DNA of 64,000 nucleotides from positions 248,001 to 312,000 of the forward strand of contig NZ_JAMTCT010000001.1 in NCBI RefSeq assembly GCF_024171995.1, given 5' to 3'. The notes beneath the pieces are model-generated. The model was given only the letters and a program-made list of their open reading frames with translations, searched no databases and was not told the origin of the DNA. Positions 1 through 10,191 of this stretch are shown piece after piece. The position numbers were made by a program, and so were the translations under genes. This DNA is from Promicromonospora umidemergens. Lineage in GTDB: Bacteria > Actinomycetota > Actinomycetes > Actinomycetales > Cellulomonadaceae. Numbering within the stretch: the first letter of the stretch is position 1; every line of letters starts with the position of its first letter.

Positions 1-126
1 GTTGCTTCGTTTTGAGGGGGCTGAAAGCGAAGAAACCTAGGTTTGGAAGGGGATCAGACGATGGGGCGCGGGACGCGCCAGTTCTTTACCGTCGAGAGGG
101 CAGGGCCGCGGGCGTAGCATCCGAAG

Positions 127-1680
127 GTGTTCTTCCGGACCGTTGCCACCTCCTCCGCGATCCTGGTCGCGCTCGCGGTCACCGGCGCGGTCGCAGGACC
201 GGCCTGGGAGCCCGAACCCGTCACCGACCATCTGGAGCCGGCCACCGTGTCGACGGCGATCGGTGGCACCTCGGCCGACGGCGGCGAGCCGGGCGACCAC
301 GAGGTGCGCGAGTCCGCCGTCACGATCCCGCTCGCCGACGGGCTCGAGGTGGCCGGGCTGCTCCGCGAGCCGGTCGGCGCCGACGGGCAGGCCGGTGCCG
401 AGGACCGCCCTGGCATCGTGTTCGTGCACGGCGCGGGCACCGGCAAGGCCGCCGACGCGTTCACGCTGGCCGCGACCGCCCTGGCCAGCGCGGGGATCAC
501 CACGCTCGTGCCCGACAAACGGCTGGACAACTACTCCACCCGTCACCGGGACTACGAGGCCATGGCGCGTGACTACGCCCACTCGGTCAGCTACCTGCGC
601 GGTGTCCCCGGCGTCGACCCCGACGCCGTCGGTCTGTACGCGGAGTCGGAGGGCGCGTGGGTGTCGCCGGTGATGATGGTGGACGACCCGCGGCTCGCGT
701 TCCAGGTCCTGGTCTCCGCCCCGGTGGTGCCGCCACGGCAGCAGGCCGCGTACGCCGTCGACAACTACCTGCGGAACACGGACGTGCCCGCCGGCGTCTT
801 CCGCGCGATCCCGCGCGCGGTGGGCATGAAGGTGCCCGGCGGCGGCTTCGAGTACGCCGACTTCGACGTCCGGCCGTGGCTGCGGGAGCAGGAGGACCCG
901 ATCCTCGCCGTGTACGGCACGAACGACGCCTCGATGCCGCTCGAGCAGGGCACGCGGGAGCTCGTCGAGGCCGCCGACGACGTGACCGTGCGCTTCTACG
1001 ACCGCGCGAACCACGGCATCAACGTGGAGACACCCGACGGGCTGCTGCTGCACCCCGACTTCGCGGCCGACGTCGCCGGCTGGCTGCTCGGTCTGCCCGC
1101 TACGGCGTCCGCGCCGCCGCAGGTCGCAGGCGCCCAGCCGGAGCAGCTCTACCTCGCGGCGCCGGTGCCCCAGCCGCACTGGTACGGCGACGGCGACTGG
1201 CTCGTCGGGGTGGTCATCACCGCGGGCGGGCTGCTCGTCGTCGGCCCGCTGCTCGTGGGCGGTGCGGTGCTGACGGGCCGCCTCGCCCGACGGCGTTCCG
1301 GTCGCCCGGGCGCTCGGCTCGCCCCTGGGCTGCGCGCGCCACTGGCGGGGCTGGGCGTCGGCGCTGCCGCGACGACGGTCGCGCTCGTCGCGTACCTCGC
1401 CGTCGTCGCACGCCTCGCCCTGGAGTACGAGAAGGACGCGGTAGTGGTCCAGGGCGGCTGGCTCGGCGTGCGGCTGCTCGGCGTCGTGACCGTCGTCGCG
1501 GCGGCGCTGCTGCTCGACCGGATCCGCGACCTGCGCGGACGGGTCGTGCTCGTGCCGGGGACCGATCCGGGCGTGCGGGCCACCGCCGTCGTCTCGACCG
1601 GCTTCTGGCTCACCGTGCTCGGCGCGACGGCGCTCCTGGTGACTCTGGCGTACTGGGGCGCATACCAGCTCGGCATCTGA
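127..1680 (+). CDS. Secreted/membrane alpha/beta hydrolase with four C-terminal membrane helices
   Basis: Predicted serine hydrolase of the alpha/beta-hydrolase (dienelactone hydrolase-like) fold acting outside the membrane; substrate unknown. The GTG start is followed by a signal-peptide-like hydrophobic segment (about residues 6-24). The oxyanion motif HGAG lies near residue 99. The nucleophile elbow reads AESEG with Ser174, so the first Gly of GxSxG is Ala. The other triad members are likely Asp267 (GTND) and His296 (NHG). After residue 350 come four hydrophobic segments (about 358-385, 408-430, 440-460, 490-513). Most hydrolases of this family end near residue 330, so the tail is an added membrane domain. 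It stands alone, with 385 bp before the next gene. Fold is confident, function is not. Confidence 0.8.
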   Translation: MFFRTVATSSAILVALAVTGAVAGPAWEPEPVTDHLEPATVSTAIGGTSADGGEPGDHEVRESAVTIPLADGLEVAGLLREPVGADGQAGAEDRPGIVFVHGAGTGKAADAFTLAATALASAGITTLVPDKRLDNYSTRHRDYEAMARDYAHSVSYLRGVPGVDPDAVGLYAESEGAWVSPVMMVDDPRLAFQVLVSAPVVPPRQQAAYAVDNYLRNTDVPAGVFRAIPRAVGMKVPGGGFEYADFDVRPWLREQEDPILAVYGTNDASMPLEQGTRELVEAADDVTVRFYDRANHGINVETPDGLLLHPDFAADVAGWLLGLPATASAPPQVAGAQPEQLYLAAPVPQPHWYGDGDWLVGVVITAGGLLVVGPLLVGGAVLTGRLARRRSGRPGARLAPGLRAPLAGLGVGAAATTVALVAYLAVVARLALEYEKDAVVVQGGWLGVRLLGVVTVVAAALLLDRIRDLRGRVVLVPGTDPGVRATAVVSTGFWLTVLGATALLVTLAYWGAYQLGI

Positions 1681-2065
1681 CGCGCCGCGACGCTGACCGA
1701 GGACGGACGGTGGTGGCCACCGCGTCGAGGCCCACGACGTGCTCCCGATCCGGTACGGTCAGCAAGCGCGTCCAGGCTTTTCGGCGGCCGATCGGAACGA
1801 GCCAGACGTCGCAGGTGCGGGATGCTGGTGCGGCAGCCGAGCCCAGCGCGTTCTCCTGTGACCTCGACGTGCCGTCGGCTGCCGCCGACGGTGGTGTTCT
1901 GCGCATGCCGAATGTGATGGACGTGCGCAGAATTGCGGGGTGTGACCGGACTCGCCGTCGTTTGGCCTGACAGGTTCCGTTCCGAGCGGGTACAAACGTC
2001 AGGGACCCCGCGCCGCCAGCCACCCTTCCCAGTCTCGACCAGCGGCGTTATCGAGGAGTGAACGG
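1681..2065. other. Intergenic region with small hairpins and a candidate promoter
   Basis: No coding frame here looks real. Visible are a hairpin with 9-bp arms (TTCTGCGCA at 1897-1905 and its complement at 1924-1932), which could end transcription of the upstream hydrolase, and a possible promoter CTGACA (1967-1972), 18-bp spacer, TACAAA (1991-1996). The next gene has a good ribosome-binding site, GAGGAG at 2053-2058. Confidence 0.35.
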
Positions 2066-4240
2066 ATGATGGACCAGCACGCTTCCGAGCGTGACGAGAG
2101 AGCTTCGGCCGACGGTGCGCAGGACACGAACGGCGCACCCACGGAGAGCCTCGACCACGAGTACGTCGCCATGATCTCGCCCGAGATCGGGTCCGGGCCC
2201 GAGCCCGACAGCTCCGACACCGACAGACCCTTCGCGAACATCGCGGTGGCCGACTACGTGCGGGACGCGATCGCCGCCCTGGCCCTGCTCGTCTCGCTGG
2301 CGCTGCCCTGGAACCTCGCCGACCGCTCGGCGGACCGGGTAGAGGTGGTCCTGGCCGTCGCGCTGTCCCTCGCCTCGCTGAGCCTGCCGTACCTCGCGCG
2401 CTTCGGCGCGCTGCCTGCGACGTGGACCGTGCACTCGACGCGCCGCGCACGCCTGCTCGCCGGGCTCCCGCTGGCCGTGATCGGCCTGCTGCACCTCGTC
2501 TTCGACGTCCGCAGCGGTACGGGTGTCGGCACCGGCCTCGGCCTCGCACTGGCGGGCGGGGCGCTCGCCGCGACCCCGCGCGACAGCGAGCTCGGCCCCG
2601 TCGAGCAGGACGGCGCGGTGGTACGCGGCTGGCGCCTCGGGCTCGCCGGGGTCGGCGTGCTGATCGCGGTGGGCGCCGTCACCTCGACGCTGCTCGCGGA
2701 GTTCGCCGCCGACGCGACGCTGGGCGACCGGCTGCTGTCGCCCGTGTGGCTCGTGCTCGTCGTCGGCCTGGCGTGGCTCCTGGTGGGCGGCACGGTGCGG
2801 CACGACCGCCCCTCGCGGCTCGTGCTGGTCGCCGCGGGTATCGTGCTGGCCCTGCTCTTCATCTTCACCTCGGGTGACTCGCTGGCCGGGCTGGAGTCCA
2901 TGCGCCCCGGCGTGACGGACCCGAGCCGGTTCGGCCTGGTGCTCCTGCCGCTCGCCGCGGCCGTCGCGGGTTCGCCCGCCGTGCGCAGGGATCCCGCTGC
3001 CGAGGCCGATGCCAGCATCGAGCGCGCCGCGGGCCTCTGGGTGCGAGTGGCCATCCGCGCCTTCGACATCATCGTGCTGCTCGCGGTGTGCAGCGCCCTC
3101 GCCGCGCTCGTGCAGCTCATCGACCCGGGCTTCATCGGCTCCGGTGCCGGCGTGCCGCTGGTGGTGCGGCTCGTCCTCGGCGTCGTCGTGGCAGGCATCG
3201 CCTGGTTCGCGCGCCGTTCGCTGCAGCGCGACCCCGGGACGGGGCACGTCCCCGCAGTGGGTGCCGCGTGCATCGCGGGCGTGCTCGGGCTCGTCGTGGT
3301 CATCGCGACGTCCGGTGCGAGCCTCGGCGTGAACCTGGGCGACCTGCTGATGGCCCTCGGCCTGCCAGTGGTCGCGGCTTCCGCGCTGATGGTCCCCAAG
3401 GCCGTGCGCGAGCACTTCCAGACCGTCGGGATCGGTGGCGACACCGACGTCGACCGCAGCCAGGCCTACCTGTGGGCCCCGCAACGCCCCAAGGGCAACA
3501 AGGCTCCGCCGGTCGCGCTCCCCGAGCAGCCCGTGCGGTCCGCCCCGGAGCTGCGCCGGCCCGCGGAGCCCCGCCGGGTCAGCTCGACGGGCGCCGTGCG
3601 GACCGTCGCGGGTGCCGCGGCGGCTCAGCGGGGGGCGACTCCGGTGCAGACCGTCGAGCCGCAGTCCGGCGAGGTCTCGCTCTCCGCCATGCGCACCGTC
3701 GAGGAGATGCCGGCAGCAGGCCCGCCTGCGGGCTCCTCGATGGGCGAGACGGCGACGATGCCCCCGATCCGGTCGGGCGCGGCGCCGGCCACCCCCGCAC
3801 GGCGGCCGGTGTCCGCGCAGCAGCCGGTGGCTCCGGTGCAGCAGACGGCGGCCACCGGGCCGGCGACGAGCGGTCAGCCGGTCGCCCAGGCGCCGTCGGG
3901 CAGCGCGGCCGGTGGCCGGGAGCAGGAACAGGTCACGCGCCGGACCGTCGTCGGGCAGGGGCAGGGGCAGGGGCACGGGCACGGGCAGGGCGCCGCGGCG
4001 TCCGGCAACGGGGCCGAGGCGGGCCACACCGCTGTGCTGCCGCCCGTGGGCGGCAGGTGGAGCGCCGCGCTGGCGCTCGACCCGGCCACCCCGCTGGCCG
4101 ACCTGGCGAAGATCGTGCAGGAGGCGCCGCACCTGCGTCCGCAGGTCGCCGCCAACCCGTCGACCTACCCGGCGCTGCTCGACTGGCTGGGCGCCCTCGG
4201 CGACCCGCAGGTCGACGCCGCGCTGCGCAACCGCCGCTGA
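2066..4240 (+). CDS. Polytopic membrane protein with C-terminal variant leucine-rich repeat domain
   Basis: A 724-residue protein of unknown function. The first about 63 residues are acidic and hydrophilic; residues about 64-450 hold many hydrophobic segments in a DUF7937-like arrangement (my inference). Residues about 465-650 are a Pro/Ala/Gln-rich linker containing a short QG/HG repeat. The last about 65 residues (LALDPATPLADLAKI onward) match the variant leucine-rich repeat domain seen in many actinobacterial proteins: alternating short helices, with DPATP and NPSTYP at the starts of the units. GAGGAG seven bases before ATG supports this start. It lies between two hairpins and appears monocistronic. 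The repeat domain is usually taken to bind partners; no enzymatic motif was found. Confidence 0.7.
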   Translation: MMDQHASERDERASADGAQDTNGAPTESLDHEYVAMISPEIGSGPEPDSSDTDRPFANIAVADYVRDAIAALALLVSLALPWNLADRSADRVEVVLAVALSLASLSLPYLARFGALPATWTVHSTRRARLLAGLPLAVIGLLHLVFDVRSGTGVGTGLGLALAGGALAATPRDSELGPVEQDGAVVRGWRLGLAGVGVLIAVGAVTSTLLAEFAADATLGDRLLSPVWLVLVVGLAWLLVGGTVRHDRPSRLVLVAAGIVLALLFIFTSGDSLAGLESMRPGVTDPSRFGLVLLPLAAAVAGSPAVRRDPAAEADASIERAAGLWVRVAIRAFDIIVLLAVCSALAALVQLIDPGFIGSGAGVPLVVRLVLGVVVAGIAWFARRSLQRDPGTGHVPAVGAACIAGVLGLVVVIATSGASLGVNLGDLLMALGLPVVAASALMVPKAVREHFQTVGIGGDTDVDRSQAYLWAPQRPKGNKAPPVALPEQPVRSAPELRRPAEPRRVSSTGAVRTVAGAAAAQRGATPVQTVEPQSGEVSLSAMRTVEEMPAAGPPAGSSMGETATMPPIRSGAAPATPARRPVSAQQPVAPVQQTAATGPATSGQPVAQAPSGSAAGGREQEQVTRRTVVGQGQGQGHGHGQGAAASGNGAEAGHTAVLPPVGGRWSAALALDPATPLADLAKIVQEAPHLRPQVAANPSTYPALLDWLGALGDPQVDAALRNRR
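3953..3988 (+). repeat. Hexanucleotide tandem repeat inside coding sequence
   Basis: Six head-to-tail units of GGGCAG or GGGCAC encode an alternating Gln-Gly/His-Gly stretch in the linker of the membrane protein. A change of whole units would keep the reading frame, so linker length may vary between strains. Confidence 0.8.
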
Positions 4241-4250
4241 CGACCCTCCT

Positions 4251-4305
4251 GACGACGTGCCGGACGTGCAGGCCCCCAGGGAACCTGCACGTCCGACACG
4301 TCGTC
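4251..4305. terminator. Strong hairpin terminator before the leuA leader
   Basis: The arms at 4251-4272 and 4284-4305 pair over 22 bp with a single G-T pair, enclosing an 11-nt loop. There is no U-tract, as is common for actinobacterial terminators. It separates the membrane protein gene from the leuA attenuator. Confidence 0.75.
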
Positions 4306-4342
4306 CGCATCATGGGCGGGACTGGCGTCCGGAACAGGCACC

Positions 4343-6296
<1,954 letters not shown>

Positions 6297-6309
6297 CCCT
6301 CCTGCCCTG

Positions 6310-6367
6310 TTGAGTGCTGGAGACTCGCCCGTATGCCGGCCCAGAAGGGCGAGTCTCCAGCACTCAA
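6310..6367. terminator. Bidirectional hairpin terminator between leuA and the kinase gene
   Basis: Perfect 21-bp inverted repeat (6310-6330 and 6347-6367) with a 16-nt loop, placed 13 bp after the leuA stop and just beyond the stop of the convergent kinase gene. It would serve both genes. Confidence 0.8.
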
Positions 6368-6393
6368 CGGAGCTTGGTTCAACGGAGCTTGGT
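6364..6393 (-). repeat. 15-bp exact tandem duplication of the kinase gene 3' end
   Basis: On the minus strand ACCAAGCTCCGTTGA (Thr-Lys-Leu-Arg-stop) occurs twice back to back (6393-6379 and 6378-6364). The first copy is the true end of the kinase gene; the second is an extra copy of the last four codons and stop and overlaps one arm of the terminator. Confidence 0.85.
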
Positions 6394-7962
6394 GTAGGTG
6401 GCCTCGAAGCCGTCCGCCTGTTCCGTATAGGTCTGGTCGTCGCAGGTGTAGCGCAGCTCCTGTGTCGGGGCGTTCGGCTGGCGCTCGACGCTCTCCCCGG
6501 CGAGGGCGATGGTGAGCGTGACGTCCCGGAAGTCTGATCCAGCGGTCGTCAGGATGCCGTCGTCGCTGGTCGTGACGAGGTACTTCGCAGTGCCGCTCCA
6601 GGTCTCGGTGAGCACCCCGAGCGAGGTCTCCGCGCGGGCCGGCTGGGCGTCGTCGTAGTGGACGAGCTGGGTCCCGTCGGCGCGGAACTCGGTCACCCGC
6701 CCGTCGAAGCCGCTGGCCTCCACGGTCTCGTCGAGAGCCTCGATGCGCATCTTCGTGGTCAGGCTGTCCAGTCGCCACTCGCCCACCAGGCACTCGTCGA
6801 TGGCCACCGGCGACGCCTCCCCGGAGGGCGACGCCGACGTCGTGGCAGCGGCGTCCGGGGTGCCGGGCGGCAGGCCCAGCGCGAACGCGGTCGCTATCGC
6901 GCCGACGACGAGCACACCTCCGGTAGCGACGAGCCACGTGGTCGGCCGGGACAGCAGGCCGCGGCGGGCCTCCTCCGGCTCGGCAGCGGCCGGGTCGGGG
7001 GCCGGCGTGGGCTCCGCGGGGGACACCTGCTCCGCCTTGACCACAGTGGCGTCGTCGCGCAGCGTCGTCTCCTCGTCGAGAGGGCTGACGGCGGGTCCCG
7101 GAGCGATCTTCGTCGCCCGGAGGCCGGCCGGTACCTCGTTGAGGAAGTCGAGCACGTCCTGGAGGTCCGGCCGGGCCTCGGGATCCTTGTCGAGACAGGC
7201 ACGGACCAGGGGGAACAGCCAGGGCGGGCAGGCGCTGAGGTCGGGCTCCTCGTGGACCACGCGGTAGTAGACGACGGTGGTGTCGCCCTCGCCGAACGCC
7301 CGCTGGCCGGTCGCGGCGTAGAGGGCGACGGCACCCAGCGCCCAGATGTCGGCCGCCGGAGTCGCGATGCTCCCACGTACCTGCTCCGGCGCCATGAACG
7401 AGGGCGTGCCCACCTTGAGACCGGTGCGCGTCAGGGACGTCGAGTCGGACGCCTGGGCGATCCCGAAGTCGATGACGATCGGGCCGTCCTCGCCGAGCAG
7501 GATGTTGGACGGCTTGAGGTCCCGGTGCACGATGCCGGCCTGATGCACGGACCGCAAGGCCTCTGCCACGCCCGCCAGCATGCGGCGCACGTCGGGCTCC
7601 GGCAGCGGGCCGTCGGCCTGCACGACGGCGGTCAGCGCCGGTCCCGCCACGTACTCGACGGCCAGCCACGGCTGGGCGCCGTCCGGATCGGCGTCGATCA
7701 GCGTGGCGAGATGTCGGCCGCGCACCTTCATCGCCGCGGCGGCCTCTCTGCGGAACCGGGTGCGGAACTCCAGATCCTGGACGAACTCCTTCAGGATGGC
7801 CTTGACGGCCAGCTTCCGTCCGGTTCGGGTTTCTGCGAGGTACACCACTCCCATACCGCCAGCGCCGATCCGTCCGAGGAGCTGATAACCACCCAGCTCC
7901 TGCGGGTCGGACGGTTCGAGCGGTTGGATCTGCGGGGCTGCCCCTGAGCCTGGCACGATCAT
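6379..7962 (-). CDS. Receptor-type Ser/Thr protein kinase with lipocalin-like extracellular domain
   Basis: PknB-type kinase. The cytoplasmic domain (about residues 26-290) has the glycine loop GRIGAGGMG, Lys54, HRDLKPSN with catalytic Asp148, DFG at 165-167 and APEQ, so it should be active. A linker leads to one membrane helix (about 338-365). The outer domain, from about 380 to the end at 527, starts ECLVGEWRLDS and resembles the lipocalin/START-like sensor tails of other actinobacterial kinases; its ligand is unknown. The chosen ATG (MIVPGSG) has no ribosome site, but TATGTT lies 6 bp before it, which would suit a leaderless transcript; upstream in-frame codons are not conserved-looking. 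It is divergent from the LAQTG surface protein. Confidence 0.88.
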   Translation of the reverse strand: MIVPGSGAAPQIQPLEPSDPQELGGYQLLGRIGAGGMGVVYLAETRTGRKLAVKAILKEFVQDLEFRTRFRREAAAAMKVRGRHLATLIDADPDGAQPWLAVEYVAGPALTAVVQADGPLPEPDVRRMLAGVAEALRSVHQAGIVHRDLKPSNILLGEDGPIVIDFGIAQASDSTSLTRTGLKVGTPSFMAPEQVRGSIATPAADIWALGAVALYAATGQRAFGEGDTTVVYYRVVHEEPDLSACPPWLFPLVRACLDKDPEARPDLQDVLDFLNEVPAGLRATKIAPGPAVSPLDEETTLRDDATVVKAEQVSPAEPTPAPDPAAAEPEEARRGLLSRPTTWLVATGGVLVVGAIATAFALGLPPGTPDAAATTSASPSGEASPVAIDECLVGEWRLDSLTTKMRIEALDETVEASGFDGRVTEFRADGTQLVHYDDAQPARAETSLGVLTETWSGTAKYLVTTSDDGILTTAGSDFRDVTLTIALAGESVERQPNAPTQELRYTCDDQTYTEQADGFEATYTKLR

Positions 7963-8070
7963 GGGGGAAACATACCCGATGTCCTTGAATTCACCCGGGT
8001 TATCGGCCAGGGTGATCGCGCATCCGCTCAGAGCGGGCAACTAGACAGAGATACCGATACAGGGGGACAC

Positions 8071-9048
8071 ATGAAGAGGAAGTTCGTGAGCCGGGCGCTC
8101 CCGTCCGCGCTCGTCGCGGGCGGCTTGATCATCGCGGGCGCGACGTCCGCGACGGCGGCTGACGAGGCGCCGAACGCCGCGCAGTCGACGGGGGGACTCG
8201 GGGGGCTCCTCACAGGCACCGTCGAATCGGTCGTCGGCAAGGACGGCGCGGTCGACACCACGCTGAACCAGGTGTCGGACACGGCCCAGCAGGTCACCAA
8301 GAAGGACGGTGCCGTGGACGACACCGTGCGGGGTGTCACGGGCGTCGTCGACTCGGCGGCCGGCAAGGACGGCGCGGTCGAGGACGTCGTGCAGGGCGTG
8401 ACAGGTGGCGGCGCGTCGGCGCGGTCCGACGAGGTCGTCGCGACAGCGGCTCCTGCGTCGGCCAACGCGGGCGGACCTGTCCAGGACGTGGCGAACGGTG
8501 TCACCGGCGCAGTCAACGCGGTGGCCGGCGACGACGGTGCCGCGGACGACGTCCTGGGCGCTGACGCACCCGAGGAGGGCGTGACCGACAACCTGCCCGC
8601 AGAGATCATCAACGACATCGGTTCCGTCGGCGAGAACGTCGGGAACGCCGACGTGCCGGGCACGGTCGGCGTGGTCGCCGGCCCGGACGGCGTCGTGGAC
8701 GACCTGCTGGAGAGCCCGGTGTACGTCAGCGACCCGGGCGGAGGCAACCCGGGCGGAGGCGACCCGGGTGACGGCGGTCCGGGCGGAGGCGACCCGGGTG
8801 ACGGCGGCTGGGACGACGGCTCCGGCGACGGTGGCACGTTTCCGATCGGTCACCCGGGCAGCGGCGGCGCCGAGGCCGGGATGAACCCCGTCACGCCCAT
8901 CCAGTCAGCCGGGGAGGCGCAGGCGCCGGGCGCGCTGGCGCAGACCGGTGGCCAGGTCGTCGGCGTGGCTGCCGCTGGTCTCGCCCTCACGGCGGCGGGC
9001 GCTGCGCTGGTCCGGGCGCGGCGCCGGATGCTCGAGGTCCAGAGCTGA
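8071..9048 (+). CDS. Cell-wall-anchored surface protein with LAQTG sorting signal and GKDGAV repeats
   Basis: 325 residues: a signal peptide (cleavage probably after TATAA-like TSATAA near residue 30), a low-complexity middle and a C-terminal sorting signal LAQTG (289-293), hydrophobic helix and RARRR tail. LAXTG is the motif of class E sortases of GC-rich actinobacteria. The middle has repeats of about 25-35 residues built on G(K/D)DGAVDD followed by VTG (for example near residues 55, 73, 92 and 152), then a Gly-Pro-Asp-rich tract. AGGGGGAC before ATG supports the start. The sortase itself is not in this window. It may contribute to surface structure; no catalytic motif is seen. Confidence 0.82.
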   Translation: MKRKFVSRALPSALVAGGLIIAGATSATAADEAPNAAQSTGGLGGLLTGTVESVVGKDGAVDTTLNQVSDTAQQVTKKDGAVDDTVRGVTGVVDSAAGKDGAVEDVVQGVTGGGASARSDEVVATAAPASANAGGPVQDVANGVTGAVNAVAGDDGAADDVLGADAPEEGVTDNLPAEIINDIGSVGENVGNADVPGTVGVVAGPDGVVDDLLESPVYVSDPGGGNPGGGDPGDGGPGGGDPGDGGWDDGSGDGGTFPIGHPGSGGAEAGMNPVTPIQSAGEAQAPGALAQTGGQVVGVAAAGLALTAAGAALVRARRRMLEVQS

Positions 9049-9070
9049 CCCGAGCACTTCGTCTCGCTCC

Positions 9071-9114
9071 GTGCCAGACGCTCAGGTCACCCTGGTGACC
9101 TGAGCGTCTGGCAC
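9071..9114. terminator. Hairpin terminator with 4-nt loop
   Basis: Perfect 20-bp inverted repeat (9071-9090 and 9095-9114) with loop CCTG, lying between the convergent surface protein and SRPBCC genes. Confidence 0.8.
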
Positions 9115-9158
9115 GAGAGGCACCACGACGCGTGGCGGCTGCCGCCCGAAGACACTGA

Positions 9159-9680
9159 TCAGCCGGACAGGGCGCGGTAGTGCCCGGCCAGCGCGGGGTA
9201 GTAGTCGGCGAAGTCGATCGCTTCCGGGTCGCCGCCCGTCTCGGCGGCGACGAGCCGGTCCAGGTAGTACTCCCAGCCGGGCCCGACGTTCTCGGCCATG
9301 GCGGGGTCGTCCATCGACTGGGCGAACGTGAGCGTGGTGACACCGTCCGCCTCGGTCAGGTCGAGCTGCAGGTGCCAGGTCGCCGGCGTCTGCTCGTCGT
9401 AGGCCGTGCGGGACGTGAGCTCGAGGCGGGCCGGAGCGTCGCACGCGTCGATCGTGTACTCCTCGGGTTCGACACCCTCACCCTCGAAGAGCATCTCGAA
9501 CCGCACGGTGCCCTGTGCCGGGTCGCCCGTCCACCGCCCGATCCAGCGGGCGAGCCGCTCCGGCTCGGTGATCGCTGCCCACACGTCCTCGATCGGGGCA
9601 CGGAAGGTGCGGGTGAGGACGATGTACGTGCCGTCGCCGCGCCGCTCGTTGCGGCCGGTGGCCGTTGGGCTGGTGCTCAT
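9159..9680 (-). CDS. SRPBCC (AHSA1/START-like) domain protein
   Basis: 173-residue protein of the SRPBCC superfamily, a helix-grip fold with a hydrophobic ligand pocket. The N-terminal strand and helix (VLTRTFRAPIEDVWAAITEP, about 23-42) are typical of the AHSA1 group, and the C-terminal helix contains GWEYYLDRL. It is translated right after an ArsR regulator, overlapping it by four bases, with GGAGGAG before its ATG. This ArsR-SRPBCC pairing is very common in actinobacteria and suggests that the regulator controls the pair. The ligand is unknown. Confidence 0.85.
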   Translation of the reverse strand: MSTSPTATGRNERRGDGTYIVLTRTFRAPIEDVWAAITEPERLARWIGRWTGDPAQGTVRFEMLFEGEGVEPEEYTIDACDAPARLELTSRTAYDEQTPATWHLQLDLTEADGVTTLTFAQSMDDPAMAENVGPGWEYYLDRLVAAETGGDPEAIDFADYYPALAGHYRALSG

Positions 9681-10057
9681 GCTGTCTCCTCCGTGGTGCG
9701 GGTTGTGTCGTCGGTGTGTCGTGCGCCCTCGGCCGCCTGGCGGTCCCGGCCCGCGCGCCGCACCTCCAGCTCCAGCCCGTCGAGCGCTCGCTCGCCGATC
9801 GGAGGGGCGGGAGCAAGCTCGGCGAGGAGTGCGGTCACGGGTGCGATCCCTGCTCGGTCGAGCCGGTAGTGCCGCTCGCGGCCGACGTCGTCGGCGACGA
9901 CGAGTCCTGCCGAACCCAGGGCGCGCAGGTGCTTGCTGATGGCCGGACGGCTGATCGGGTGAGCGGATGCCATGTCGACGACCCTCGCCGGACCGGCCGC
10001 GAGCTGCCGGAGCAGCTCGCGGCGGACCGGGTCGGCGAGGGCGGTGAAGGCGTCCAT
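9677..10057 (-). CDS. ArsR-family winged-helix regulator
   Basis: 126 residues. The winged helix occupies about residues 1-90 (LADPVRRELLRQLAAGP, then ISRPAISKHLRALGSAGLV as recognition helix and wing). No metal-binding CxC motif is seen, so it is probably one of the non-metal ArsR proteins paired with SRPBCC proteins. It is the first gene of a two-gene operon; a perfect 24-bp palindrome at 10063-10086, starting 6 bp before its ATG, is the likely operator and implies autorepression. Confidence 0.88.
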   Translation of the reverse strand: MDAFTALADPVRRELLRQLAAGPARVVDMASAHPISRPAISKHLRALGSAGLVVADDVGRERHYRLDRAGIAPVTALLAELAPAPPIGERALDGLELEVRRAGRDRQAAEGARHTDDTTRTTEETA

Positions 10058-10062
10058 GGACT

Positions 10063-10086
10063 ATTGGTAACCCGTGGGTTACCAAT
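10063..10086. promoter_or_regulatory. Palindromic operator for the ArsR regulator
   Basis: ATTGGTAACCC and its exact complement flank a 2-bp centre, giving a perfect 24-bp palindrome six bases upstream of the ArsR start codon. Its AT-rich outer parts stand out from the background. Binding by the adjacent ArsR protein is inferred. Confidence 0.7.
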
Positions 10087-10153
10087 CTGTCAAGGCCGGG
10101 ATCGGTGGCACAAAGCATCCCGGCCCTTCCGGTCACGGCGGGACTGCGCTAAT

Positions 10154-10180
10154 TTGTTAACGGTACCGGTCCGTTAACAA
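10154..10180. promoter_or_regulatory. Palindromic operator for the TetR/monooxygenase operon
   Basis: TTGTTAACGG and its exact complement CCGTTAACAA are separated by 7 bp. The site sits 11 bp before the monooxygenase start codon and just ahead of its AAAAGGAG ribosome site. Repression by the co-transcribed TetR protein is inferred. Confidence 0.7.
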
Positions 10181-10191
10181 AAGGAGCAGCC

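Noticed and set aside
61-117. Possible upstream ATG frame of 18 codons before the first gene
   Set aside because: No supporting features; stops before the hydrolase and reads as chance.
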